In this document: one piece after another, positions 1 through 9,339 of the stretch
How the letters are laid out: each line of letters opens with the position of its first letter
Numbering within the stretch: the stretch's first letter is position 1
Source of the DNA: Closterium sp. NIES-65
Taxonomy: Eukaryota; Streptophyta; Zygnematophyceae; Desmidiales; Closteriaceae
Direction of reading: 5' to 3'
NCBI GenBank assembly: GCA_948144175.1
Contig: CANXME010002657.1
Span: 99,921-163,920, forward strand
DNA length: 64,000 bases
Program-made: the position numbers and the translations under genes
Notes under the pieces: model-generated
Databases searched by the model: none
Seen by the model: the letters and a program-made list of their open reading frames with translations, nothing else
Told to the model about the DNA's origin: nothing

Positions 1-732
1 TCAGCTCTGCCTTCGGATGAGTCCGTAGAGCCGAGTGGCCCGTATCCAGAGCTTGTGGGTTGCCTCATGTATCTGATAGCCTGCACTCGACGAGACCTTG
101 CATACCCTCTCAGCATTCTTGCACGCTATGTCGCTCCCGGCCGTCACGGGAAGGAGCACATGGATGCAGCTAAGAGGGTGTTGCGCTACTTGTGCAGTAC
201 GTCTGGCATGGGGCTAGTGCTTGGAGGGCGAGTCCCAGTTGTTCTCACTGGGCACTCAAACGCTTCTTGGGCAGACGACCAATCTATTCAACGGTCGTCC
301 CAGGGTTACACCTTCAGTCTTGGCTCTGGTTCTGTTTCTTGGCGTTCTACTCGCTCTTCTTCTGTTGTCAGCTCCAGTTGTGAGGCTGAGATCTGCGCCA
401 CAGCCATGGCGGCCCAGGAGCTACGCTGGCTCACCTAATTGCTGACCGACCTTGGAGAGCAGCCTCGTTCTCCTCCAGTGCTGTACGTCGACAACAAGGC
501 AGCCATTGCCTTGTGTGAGGAGCACAGACTGGAGTAGAGAACGAAGCACATTGCTCTGCGTTACTTCCTTGCTCGAGAGCTGCAGCAGCGTGGTCAGCTT
601 CGCCTGTGTTTCGTGGCCTCTGAGGCCAACACTGCTGATGTGTTCACCAAGGCGCTTCAGCCTTGTGACCATCAGCGCTTTTGCACTCTTCTAGGCCTTG
701 TGCCTACTAGACCTCATTTGCTTACTTCTTGA
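1..732 (+). pseudogene. copia pol remnant: RT tail and RNase H
   Basis: The frame starting at base 1 continues from outside the window. It encodes the conserved copia RNase H region, including GCLMYL, DLAYPLSILARYV, the SWADD box, SCEAE and the terminal NTADVFTKAL. Two in-frame stops kill it: TAA at 436-438, where the intact relative has Tyr, and TAG at 535-537, where the relative has His. The natural stop is TGA at 730-732. RNase H would remove the RNA strand during reverse transcription in the cytoplasmic particle. This copy cannot encode it in one piece. Identity of the family is secure because the intact copy in this window aligns over the whole length. Confidence 0.93.
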
Positions 733-966
733 GTCTGTTTGTACTGTGATCTCTATATATATACCTGCATGTTTACTCTTGTTAGGTTGTGATCATTGTA
801 CCTTTTGCCTCTATTATAAACCTGCATGTGAACTGGTCTTGTGACCACTTGCTTGTGCTCGGAATTTGTGTGGTATCCTTGAGATCCACCCTGAGCTTGT
901 TTTGTCTTGCTTTGCCTTGACTGGTCTTGTGACCCCTAGTTCTCCCCCACTTTGCCTATGGGGGTG

Positions 967-1098
967 TGTCAAACATTATATATGTTGTGTTAGTTTAGGC
1001 TACAGTGGGTTAGCCTATAAGAGGTACACAATTCTAGGGTTAAGTACTTGTACTCATTTCACTGCTAGTTCATTCATTCCTGTTCCGTGATTCCAACA
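967..1098 (+). repeat. 3' LTR of the decayed copia element (132 bp)
   Basis: It starts TGTCAAAC and ends CCAACA, giving TG...CA ends. Its 132-bp length equals that of the LTRs at 21774 and 28987, and it shares the motif order AGGCTA, GTACA, AGGGTT and TGTACTCA. It is clearly diverged from those copies. Confidence 0.85.
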
Positions 1099-1100
1099 GG

Positions 1101-1300
1101 ATCCTCGATAAGGAGACGACTTTTGAGGCGCCTCAAGAGTCATAACCTGGATATTCGATAAGGAGACGACTTTTGAGGCGCCTCAAGAGTCATAACCTGG
1201 ATATTCGATAAGGAGACGACTTTTGAGGCGCCTCAAGAGTCATAACCTGGATATTCGATAAGGAGACGACTTCTGAGGCGCCTCAAGAGTCATAACCTGG
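1101..1300. repeat. four tandem copies of a 50-bp unit with an internal palindrome
   Basis: The copies run 1101-1150, 1151-1200, 1201-1250 and 1251-1300 and differ by only a few bases. Each holds the perfect 14-bp palindrome TTGAGGCGCCTCAA inside an almost symmetric 22-bp context. The array starts 2 bp after the LTR end. A related palindrome, ATGAGACGTCTCAT, follows at 1332-1345. Confidence 0.95.
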
Positions 1301-1505
1301 ACATTCAATCAGGTTGTGGTGTAGTTGACTTATGAGACGTCTCATTAGTTGTGAGTCCTAAACTCGATCAGTCTGTGGCGTCGGTGCTTGTTCTGCTGCC
1401 TCTTGCTGCTTATATTCCTCCATCCAAACCTCTCGAACGTTTGCGTCTTGCTGCTTATATTGTACATACGTTCTGAACCTCTCTCTTTCGGACTGTTCCC
1501 CAACG

Positions 1506-1710
1506 TCTACACTCCTTAACGCCTTTGTCTCCCTGCCCTTCCCTTTCCCAGGCCACAGGAGCGAGCCATCCCGCCACTCGTCTTTTGAGGCGCCTAATAA
1601 CTCTCTCTCTCTCGTCCTCAAAAGCCTTCACTCCTTCATGCCTTTGTCTCCCTGCCCTTCCCTTTCCCAGGCCACAGGAGCGCGTTTCACGAGCCGGCCC
1701 GCCACTCGTC
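1506..1710. repeat. direct duplication of a ~80-bp pyrimidine-rich segment
   Basis: The segment at 1506-1582 recurs at 1626-1710. Both contain the same CTTTGTCTCCCTGCCCTTCC core and end in CCGCCACTCGTC. The second copy has an ~8-bp insertion. A half-decayed TTTTGAGGCGCC palindrome lies between them at about 1583-1595. No coding potential is convincing here. Confidence 0.85.
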
Positions 1711-1939
1711 GCTGTACCACCTGCATCAGAGCACTGGTGCATGGCATAGAAATATAACCGCTTTTACCGAATCAGCGAGTTCATACACTAACGAGGATGG
1801 TTTCAGATACGATACGGACAGTCCACGATCTGTTACAATACAGTCGCATTCAGAGTCGCCTTCAATACGGTCACACCGCGCACAGGCACAGCAACAGACA
1901 CAGTCACAGCTTTTGAGATGGGCCGAGCCTCAGGAGTGG

Positions 1940-2126
1940 ATGAATCCGTGGCTGACGCAGCAGGTTCGGTCCGAGCCTGCAACGATGGCTTGGTTGGAGG
2001 AGTCCCTGGCGCGGGACGCTCGTGCTGTACCTGCAGAGCTACTTTCTTCCGAGCCTCAATCTGCTGCTGAGCCTGACTCTGCTGGCTTTGCTTCAGTGTT
2101 TGCTGCTGATGCTAGCACTAAGCAAG
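1940..2126 (+). CDS. possible first coding exon of the beta-helix gene
   Basis: An open frame with its first ATG at 1940 runs to a GTGAGG donor at 2127 and ends in phase 1. That phase fits the acceptor at 2544/2545 of the next exon exactly and would create a Gly codon across the splice. The encoded ~62 residues are Ala/Ser/Glu-rich and I recognise no domain or signal peptide. The frame stays open upstream to a TTG at 1913, so the start is uncertain. TGACGTGGCA, a bZIP/G-box-like motif, lies in the following intron near 2160. The exon is supported only by open frame and phase. Confidence 0.35.
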
Positions 2127-2312
2127 GTGAGGTTAGGTCACTGTGCTAATGCAATGTTGACGTGGCACAACGCAGCGTCGCTGCCAATCTTTTCAGTTGC
2201 CACCTTGCCGACCATTATCATAGTTGCTATCCTATAGCAACACCCCACCCCATCCTATAGAATCCTCTCCTCAACTCTCCCCTCTTCCCATGCCTCCTCT
2301 CCTGTAGGAGGA

Positions 2313-2430
2313 TCAGCATGCCCCCTCCTTGCCTCAGCCGTTCGTTCTAATCCGGGAGCACGGCTAAGGGGAGAAGGGGTGTGGTGTGATGCTCCCCCCT
2401 GGTCTCAGCTCAGCCGTGCAAATCCTCATC
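2313..2430 (+). pseudogene. two decayed ghost copies of the start of the next exon
   Basis: The opening of the exon at 2545 (AGGATCAGCGTGCTCCC... GTTCTAATCCG) is matched by a degraded copy at about 2308-2356, which also follows a TAG acceptor-like end. A second degraded copy lies at about 2388-2430. Neither keeps the reading frame. Confidence 0.7.
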
Positions 2431-2476
2431 CCAGGACTTGCAAAGACACCTCGCATCACACCCCTTCTCTCCCCAG

Positions 2477-2534
2477 CCCCCCTCTCCCTCCCTCCCTCCC
2501 TCCCTCCCTCCCTCCCTCCCTCCCTCCCTCCCCT
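2477..2534. repeat. (TCCC)n simple repeat in the polypyrimidine tract
   Basis: Twelve or more TCCC units directly precede the TTTTCCTTCAG acceptor of the exon at 2545. The repeat therefore sits in the normal position of a splice polypyrimidine tract. Confidence 0.95.
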
Positions 2535-2544
2535 TTTCCTTCAG

Positions 2545-5500
2545 GATCAGCGTGCTCCCCCCTGGCCTCCGCTGTTCTAATCCGCGTCACCACAGAGGCC
2601 GATTTCAAGCAACGCCGGCTCTATCCCCCCTCCACCACCGTTATTCTCGAGCTTCAGAACCACGTCACTCTCAAGCGAGGGCTCCTGTTTGGGCCCAAAT
2701 ATGCGTGCACAATCCTGCGGTCGGGTGGAGGGGCCAAAGGGAGGGGGTATCGGCTGTACGTGCATCGAGTGGATGAGCCGATACTGCGTATATGGAACAC
2801 CAGCAACGTTATTGTGTACCGTGTGCAGGTGGGTTGAGAGCGGTGCTGTGCGGTGCTGTGTGGTGGTTTCATGGTGCGGTATGCGGTGGTGTGCGGTGCT
2901 GCGTGCAGGTGAGAGCGGTGTTGTGCGGTGTTGCGCGGTGCTGTACCTTTTCCTTCTCGGGATTCTCTTCCTCTGACTAACATGGTCCCCCTCACAGATC
3001 TCACAGCCATTCCAAGCCTACTCGACCTTGTGCCCCAAGCTCCACACACCCTTCTCCCCGCTTCACCCGTCATTCTTCGCCTTTGCCTACGCCACAGCCC
3101 TTTCCCCCTCTCTCATATGTCGCAGCCATTCCGAGCCTACTCGCGCGCATGCCTCGGGGAGATCCTTGACGTGGGCCCTCTTATCACCTGAAAGGGCGTC
3201 ATCTGCCCTTTCATCCACATCCCACCCTTTTCCCTCTTTTCCCTCTTTCCCCCCTCTTTTCTCTCCGTTCCCTCTTTTCCCTCTTTTACCCTCTTTTCCC
3301 TCTTTTATCCTCTTTTCCTTCCTTTTCCTTCCTTTCCCTCTTTTCCCTCCTTTCCCTCTTCTCCCTCTTTCCCCTCTTTTCCCTCTTTTCCCTCTTTACC
3401 CTCTTTTCCCTCTTTTCCCTCTTTTCCCTCTTTTTCCTCCTTTCCCTCTTTTCCCTCTTTTCCCTCATTTCCCTCTTTTCCTTCTTTTCCCTCTTTTCCC
3501 TCTTTTCCCTCTTTTTCCCTCTTTTCCCTCTTTTCCCTCTTTTCCCTCTTTTTCCCTCTTTTCCCTCTTTTCCCTCTTTTCCCTCTCGTCCCTCTTTCTC
3601 CCCCCACCCACATGCAGATGTCACAGCCGTTCTGAGCCTACTCACCCATATGCTCCAGGAAAATCCCTGAAGTGGGCACAGACGTCATCTGATTGAACAA
3701 GTGTTTTGACACGTCTCAAAACACTTCTTCAATCCCTGAAGTGGGCACAGACGTCATCTGATTGAACAAGTGTTTTGACACGTCTCAAAACACTTCTTGA
3801 ATCCCTGAAGTGGGCACAGACGTCATCTGCCCTCTCATCCTCGCCCCTCTCCTCTCCCCTCAAATCTCCTCTCCGCTCCCCTCTATATTGCCCTCCCTCC
3901 TCCCCCTCACTCACAGATGTCACAGCCGTTCCGAGCCTACTCAAAGCCATGCCCCAGGGAGATCCCTGACGTGGGAACAGACATCATCTGCCCTCTCATC
4001 CACGTCTACCGCTCCTACGGCGTTCAGATCGTCAAGGTGAGTCTGCTAGTAACGAGTACACTGGTTGATAGTTCCCCAGGGCAATCAGCATGTGTACCCT
4101 CTTATCCACATCTACTGCTTCTCCGGCGTTTAAATTGTTTCAGTGGGTCTGCTAATCGCGAGTGCAAAGGCTGATAGTGCGTCAGGGAAATAAGCGTTTG
4201 AGCCCTCTCATCCACCCACATCTACTGCTCCTAAGGCGTTCAGATCGTCAAGTTGAGTCTGACATGACACACGTGTGTCTTGAGTGCATGCGCATGCGCA
4301 TACACACACCTTCATGCCTTGTTAAATCCCCTCGACCCTCCACCCTTCTCTTGCCATATCCCCCCCCCCCCTCCTCCCCTCCCCTCCCCAACCAATCCCA
4401 GGGATACACGTTCGGCCGAGTGGATGTGATTCGAACAATGCACAGCCGCATTGACAGCATGAAGATGACTGCAGTGTCTGATTTCAAGAGGGGCAACGGG
4501 GTGATTCGAGTGATGCTGTCGGGGTATGGGCCGCTGCTGGTGCGCTGCTATGTCTACGTCACCAACAATGAGATCTATGGTAGGTGGATGGGGTGTGGTG
4601 TGGTGAGGCAAGGTGCAGTGTGGCATGATACGGTACATGCCCCTGTTGGTGCGCACATACATCTGCTTCACCAACAATGACATCTATGGTATGAGGAGAT
4701 GATGGGGCGTGGTGTGGTGTGGTATGGTGTGGGGTGGGTTGGCAAGGTACTGTACATGCCCCTGTTGGTGCGCACATACATCTGCCATCACCAACAATGA
4801 AGTCAGCTCTGGGGTGGGAGGAGGGTTTGAATACATACCATGGTGCGGTGTGGTGTATGGTGTATGGTGTGGTGTGTGGTGTGGAGTGGTGTGAGGTGGT
4901 GTGCGGTGGTAAGGTGTGGTGCGGTGTGGTATGCTCTCGTACGGGTCCCTACATACATCCACATCACCAACAATGAAAAAAATTCAAACGACCACTTGCA
5001 CAACTACGTCTGGGCTGCCATCCCTCTGTGCACTATACCTGCCCCTCTCCACCCCTGTCTATCCCTCTCCACTCTTCTCCACCCCTCTCCAACCCACCCT
5101 ACCAGGTGCGTACCTGCCAGTGTTGTTTCAGTTCGGTGTGGTGGGAGCGGTATTCAAGAACAACCATGTGCATGACTATGTGTGGGCTGCCATCACATGT
5201 GGCAACATGGTTCACTTGCAGGTGAGAGATGGTGACTCAGGCGCCTCACAGTAGGGTGCACTTGCAGGTGAAAGGTGGTGATTCTTTTGAGTCGGCTCAA
5301 AACACACGTGGGCACGGTGGGGGCGGTGTTGAAGAGCAATCACGTGCATGACTACGTGTGGGACTGCCATCACATGTGGCAACATGGCATGGTCCACTTG
5401 CAGGTGAGAGCAGTTGCTACAAAGGCATTGGGGAAGTTGCAAGGAAAGTGTGCATGTTACGACGATTCGCGAGCATGTTACGCGCATGTGCGAAGCCTTA

Positions 5501-7280
5501 GTCACCAAACCCCCCCACTCCTTCCCGTTCCCTCCCTCCCGCCCTCGCCCATCCTCTCCCCTCCCTCCCAGGGCAACTGCATGCTTCACACCATCTCAGA
5601 TCAGATCAGAGAACCTCGTTGTGGCAGCAGGAAGCAACCTCAACGTCTCCCATTCCATCCTGCCCTCGCCCATCCTCTCCCCTCCCTCCCAGGGCAACTG
5701 CATGCTCCACACCATCTCAGATCAGAGAACCTCGTTGAGCCTAAGGGTTGAATTGACCCACACTAACCATCTCAATCTCTCCAAACCCCATTCTATCCCT
5801 TCCCAGGGCGATTGCATGCTCACCTCCATTTCAAATAACCTCGTTGTTGCTAAGGGCCGGAATCTCACCGGCGGGGGTGATGCGACGGGGATATACTACG
5901 TAACGCACTGGAATAACCCGGGTAATCTGGCGGAGTGCAACTACATAATCGGGGGTGACCACTGCTATTACCTGGATTACGCCAGCTCGGGTGTGACTAT
6001 ACGCGGAGGGGCTTGTATCGGGACGGTGGATGGCATGAAGGTCAACAACGGGAAATGGTGAGTCAGCAAGGGAAATGGTGAGTCAGCAGGGGAAATGGTG
6101 AGTCAGCAAGGGAAATGGTTAGGTTAGCAAATTCAAGTAGACGATGGTTAGGTTAGCACATCACAACACACAGGTCGTTCGGTCGGTGCATGCTTCTTTT
6201 CTTACAAGCTTCTCTTCTTAGAGTGCCATGTTCCTCAATTACTACCATCCAAAGCGCTTTCCCATCCTTGCTCTGCCTGGCAGGAACCGCATTCAGCATG
6301 TGGTGATGAAGGGCACGGAGCTCACGCCAGGGTGGTGCGCATGCCTCACTGTCACTGTGTGCAACTGCCTTAAAGATCCGGGAAACTACTGGGACCGCAT
6401 GCAAGCCAAGTACTACAGCAGTGCTCCCTTCCAGCAGGTGGGTCGTGTACCCCTTATAAGCCAACTCGGTAATCTTGTAGCACCGTGTGCAACTGCTTCA
6501 AGTACCCCGGCAACTACTGGGACCGCATGCGAGCCAAGTAATACAGTAGTGCCGCGTTTCAGCAGGTGGGCGGTGTCTCCCTCATAACAGAGGTCATTTT
6601 TCAAATATGTCAACTAGTATATACTCTAGCATAGCATGAAGCTTTGTCCATATAATCTCAATCTTGCTGAGCCGCTTTTATGCAATAATCTGTGAGCTCT
6701 CCAGCCCGTTACACAGTCCAACCTGTGCTACACCTCAAATATCAACGTGTATTCGCTATGCTTGTTGTTTCACCAATTTTGTCCCCCTTGTTGAATGCAT
6801 CCTTTTCAGAGATGGCCCTGGATGAAGAACACTTGTTCCGAGACTTCTATTAACGGGGTTAACTGTAACACAAAAGCGCCGGGCACCTTAAAGGACACGC
6901 AGACAGGCAAGTGCAGCGGGCTGCCCACAAATAATTACATCGACCTGGTTCTGGTCGATGTGCAAGATGCGGACATGAATTACCGTTACTGTGAGCAGTT
7001 GCCGAATGTTCCAAAGCTAAACACCCATCGGCATATCAATGTTACTTCCACCTCGGCACGATTCATCGATTATGCCGACGACGACTTGGGTGTTAGAAAG
7101 GGATCAGATATTTTGAAGAAACGACCAATGTTCAAAAACTGCCCCAGGAAAATAGTCGGGCCCAAGAAGGTGAGGGATGCATTTTATGATAGGTATTTTG
7201 GTATCCAAATGCCGTGGCACTTTAGATTGGTGAAATGGATGAATGGGAGTCATTTTCATGATCCTAGTTTACTTGATTAA
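2545..7280 (+). CDS. multi-exon gene, probable right-handed beta-helix protein
   Basis: My model joins 2545-2828, 3917-4036, 4402-4579, 5106-5221, 5807-6057, 6224-6437 and 6810-7280, all with GT-AG introns and matching phases, ending in TAA. An exon at 1940-2126 may precede it. Together they give roughly 600 residues. The repeating hydrophobic/Asn-Gly rungs (NNHVHDYVWAAI, SSGVTIRGGACIGTVDGMKVNN, RIQHVVMKGTE) are typical of parallel beta-helix proteins such as pectin-active enzymes and wall-associated adhesins. Many Cys residues suggest a secreted or oxidising location, but no signal peptide is visible, so the true start may be missing. I see no lyase catalytic set and assign no reaction. The junction at 6057/6224 depends on choosing the second AG of TTAGAG; the first would create a stop. 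Ghost exons surround almost every real one. Confidence 0.6.
2994..3231 (+). pseudogene. ghost copies 1 and 2 of the exon at 3917
   Basis: The exon beginning ATGTCACAGCCGTTCCGAGCC at 3917 has a short decayed copy at about 2997-3050. A longer one at 3117-3231 starts ATGTCGCAGCCATTCCGAGCC and carries a degraded CCTTTCATCCACATC end. Each follows a CACAG or TATGTCGCAG-like acceptor context but loses the frame. Confidence 0.75.
3232..3604. repeat. (CCCTCTTTT)n pyrimidine-rich low-complexity tract
   Basis: About 370 bp are almost pure C/T, built from CCCTCTTTT-like 9-mers with a few CTTCC variants. It lies in an intron between two ghost exons. Long open frames on both strands (Lys/Glu/Gly-rich on minus, Pro/Phe/Ser-rich on plus) are artefacts of composition. 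Confidence 0.95.
3617..3860 (+). pseudogene. ghost copy 3 of the exon at 3917, amplified by a 69-bp tandem duplication
   Basis: 3617-3692 copies the first two thirds of the exon, with TGA in place of the Arg codon CGA. Its last part (AATCCCTGAAGTGGGCACAG...) is then repeated twice with a 69-bp period (to about 3850). Each of the first two units ends in a foldback, AAGTGTTTTGA-CACGTC-TCAAAACACTT, at 3700-3727 and 3769-3796. The third unit lacks the foldback and runs on into CTGCCCTCTCATCC, like the real exon. Confidence 0.85.
3991..4258. repeat. 106-bp tandem triplication across an exon end and donor site
   Basis: CCCTCTCATCC begins at about 3991, 4097 and 4203. Each unit contains the end of the exon (HVYRSYGVQIVK in the first) and the start of the intron. 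Only the first unit keeps a functional frame and the AAG|GTGAG donor. The later two have a degraded donor (TTTCAGTGGG and AAGTTGAG). Confidence 0.85.
4600..4976. repeat. ghost copies of the end of the exon at 4402, separated by GTGGT-rich DNA
   Basis: The exon end at 4579 (CACCAACAATGAGATCTATG) recurs in decayed form near 4668, 4789 and 4967. Each copy is preceded by CCCCTGTTGGTGCGCACATACATC or a relative. Between them lie GGTGTGGTGT-type simple repeats, densest at 4835-4935. Confidence 0.8.
4984..5025 (+). pseudogene. upstream ghost of the exon at 5106
   Basis: A fragment encoding a degraded version of NNHVHDYVWAAI lies 120 bp upstream of the real exon (5106-5221). It has no acceptor or donor of its own. 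Confidence 0.65.
5285..5402 (+). pseudogene. downstream ghost of the exon at 5106, bordered by a palindrome
   Basis: 5317-5402 repeats the second half of the exon, including a TTGCAG|GTGAGAG donor, with changes such as TGGGACTGCC and an inserted GGCAT. At its left edge, 5285-5302, stands TTTTGAG-TCGG-CTCAAAA, a member of the palindrome family described in the findings. Confidence 0.75.
5571..5745 (+). pseudogene. two ghosts of the 5' part of the exon at 5807
   Basis: GGCAACTGCATGCT(T/C)CACACC with an adjoining CTCCCTCCCAG acceptor appears at 5571 and 5692. The retained exon starts GGCGATTGCATGCTC at 5807. The ghosts keep acceptors and GAACCTCGTTG but shift frame. Confidence 0.75.
6051..6150. 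repeat. short tandem repeat at a splice donor (GGGAAATGGTGAGTCAGCA)
   Basis: Four near-identical ~20-bp units start at the real donor (AAATG|GTGAGTC, 6057/6058). They therefore offer several equivalent GTGAGT donor sites in a row. A TGGTTAGGTTAGCA doublet follows. Confidence 0.85.
6481..6567 (+). pseudogene. ghost of the 3' part of the exon at 6224
   Basis: CCGTGTGCAACTGC...CGCATGCGAGCCAAG copies the end of the exon (6352-6437) and again ends in CAGCAG|GTGGG. It contains TAA in place of a Tyr codon. Splicing it in would truncate the protein. Confidence 0.8.
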
Positions 7281-9339
7281 TACGTGATGCTTTCGCATTC
7301 TCATTTTACAGTCCAATTCATCCATGCGCTTGCAATGTGTACGGTGTACCTCAACGTCGTTTGACACATTTCTGTTACGGTACCATGAGTTAACCAGCAT
7401 AAAGAGTGAGGTACATGCAGTGTGAGAAATACCATAGATGCTTTCCTAGCAAGAGAACCACTATACGCTACATGTATTTTCAGAACCTTTGATTCTTAGA
7501 GAAAACCTGAACAACTCATGCATTAAGTATGGGCTAAGATTCTTCGAACAATGTGTCTTCCAGACAGCAGTTTTGCAAGAACTTAGTCTCTATCTAAAAC
7601 ACATGTCTAGGTCCATTGGCTTACCAAGGGGGCCTCTTGTGGTGGGTGCATTCTTGTGAGTGCTGCTGACAGCTAGAATCTGATGGCAGGCAAGATTTCG
7701 CTTCGTCGCGAATCCTGCTGACAGCATTTCTTCCAGGCCCAATCACGTTCTAGAATGCCACTTTCTCCAGCCTCAGATCGACGGTCAATTACGTTTGTCC
7801 GCCTGTGCGTAACCATCCTTGCCGGACAGTGAGTTTCGTTGACCGCGGAAGGAAGAAACCGAACAGCCGCCAAAAGAACGATCTTGGTTTCACCTTCGCC
7901 TCCACCAGCTCACCTCACCAACCATCGGCACCCGCCCGTAGCCCGTGCACTAGCGTTTCGGTCACCCATAAATATTTTCTTTGTCTCTGGCCAGCAATTG
8001 TGGCTGCGAACTGGAGTGTGGCATGCTGGGCATCTTCCAAACATTTGTGCGTCAACTGTACCACCTGAGTATGCACCTGATAAAACACCACGTGATTTGC
8101 CTTTGCTTGTGTTAACAGTAACAGAACGCCATCAATGACGAGGCAGCTGCTCGTGACAGGCTCGAGGCAGTTTCACTAACCCTCAGCATTCCCACCACAA
8201 GTTGGCCGAACGCAAGGGCAGCTGTGCAAACACATTTTTCCAGGGCAGCTCCGCAAGGTGCACGCGCGTTGTCACTGTACCGTTCCATCCACTCGAACGT
8301 TTTTTTTCGACCAGGACATCCGTCTCGTCCCTCAAACCCAATACAGTAGCCGAGCCTGGTTGTATAACCCCGTTCCCCCAACCTCCTCTCTCAGTGCCCA
8401 GGACCCAGGCATCTCCCGAACCACACATCCCCCTACGCCCCCTCGCCTCCCCTTACCTGCACCCTCCATCCGCGCCCCCACCAACCAACAAACCACCTCA
8501 AGCATGCGCGGCAAACACTAAGCTCCGCACCGCATCACAACCTCCCTGTCCCCGCGCCTGTTTGTGTGGTCTCCCTGCGCTGAATCATGGTGCAAGTAGC
8601 GCGCGGAGAATATCCCTCGCACCCGCCAACCGTTCCGCACCTCTCTCCTCCTCGTCTAGTGGGGGAGAAATCTCCCGAACCAACTGGTTGCCTTGCCGCC
8701 CTTCCCTCCTTCCTCTCCCCCTCTTCCTTTGGCTCGGTCCAACCACTTCTACCCTCCCCCTCCCAGTCTCTCCTCTCCCCTCCTCACCTCTCCTCTCGCC
8801 TGCCTCTTTCATCTCCTTCCTCTCTCCTTTCCTCTCCACCCGCCTGTCTCAGACTCTCACCTCAGCACAGCATCCTCTCTTCAGCATTCTGCCGTTTTCT
8901 TCTCTTCTCCGCTTCATCAGGTTTCCCTTTCCCGTCGACCTCAGCTTACAATTCCACCCACCTATCCAATCCACACATGTCTCCCCGAGATTGCCTGCCA
9001 TTTTAGAACGAGCAACTTGCTTCTAGACGAGTGAAGAGACCTGCCAAGTCTATGCAGTTGAGATGCCCTGCCGACCATTCAAGGCCTAGGGTTTGATTAT
9101 TGTTGCCCGTAACGTTAGTGAGCTTCACTGGAATCTCTAGCTGTGGTCAGCTTTCGTCTGAGTTTCATGCAGCAGTTCCCTTGATTCCTCCCACTTCGCT
9201 CCTGCTTCTGTTTCTCCAATTTATTTTATTATTTATCACCGCCTCTCGCGGTCTTACTTAAGACTCGTGACCCTTCCAGTCAGCCAGCATAGGTGAGGCG
9301 AAACTTTAGCTCTTTAATCTGACACTCAAGTCTACTAAT
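7281..9339. other. intergenic region and probable promoter/5' leader of the next gene
   Basis: No ORF here is convincing. 8370-8960 is strongly pyrimidine-rich on the plus strand, a pattern common in leaders and promoters of intronless genes. A telobox-like CTAGGGTTTG lies at about 9087-9096, and an AT-rich TTTATTTTATTATTTATC lies near 9219-9238, about 105 bp before the ATG at 9340. Assignment of these as regulatory elements is inference. Confidence 0.45.

Larger units (their letters stand above)
1..1098 (+). mobile_element. 3' end of a decayed Ty1/copia element (short-LTR family)
   Basis: The window opens inside the pol gene of a copia element closely related to the intact copy at 21774-29118. 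The order is end of reverse transcriptase/RNase H (1-732), a 3' noncoding stretch (733-966) and the 3' LTR (967-1098). The noncoding stretch keeps the same landmarks as the intact copy: a TATATATA run near 753 and a C5A...TG5 hairpin just before the LTR. The 5' part lies outside the window, so no target-site duplication can be tested. Confidence 0.9.

Noticed and set aside
1101..1300. CRISPR-like array
   Set aside because: Units are directly adjacent with no unique spacers, in a eukaryotic context.
3028..3696. Pro/Phe-rich or Lys/Glu-rich proteins
   Set aside because: Translations of a C/T-only low-complexity intron tract.
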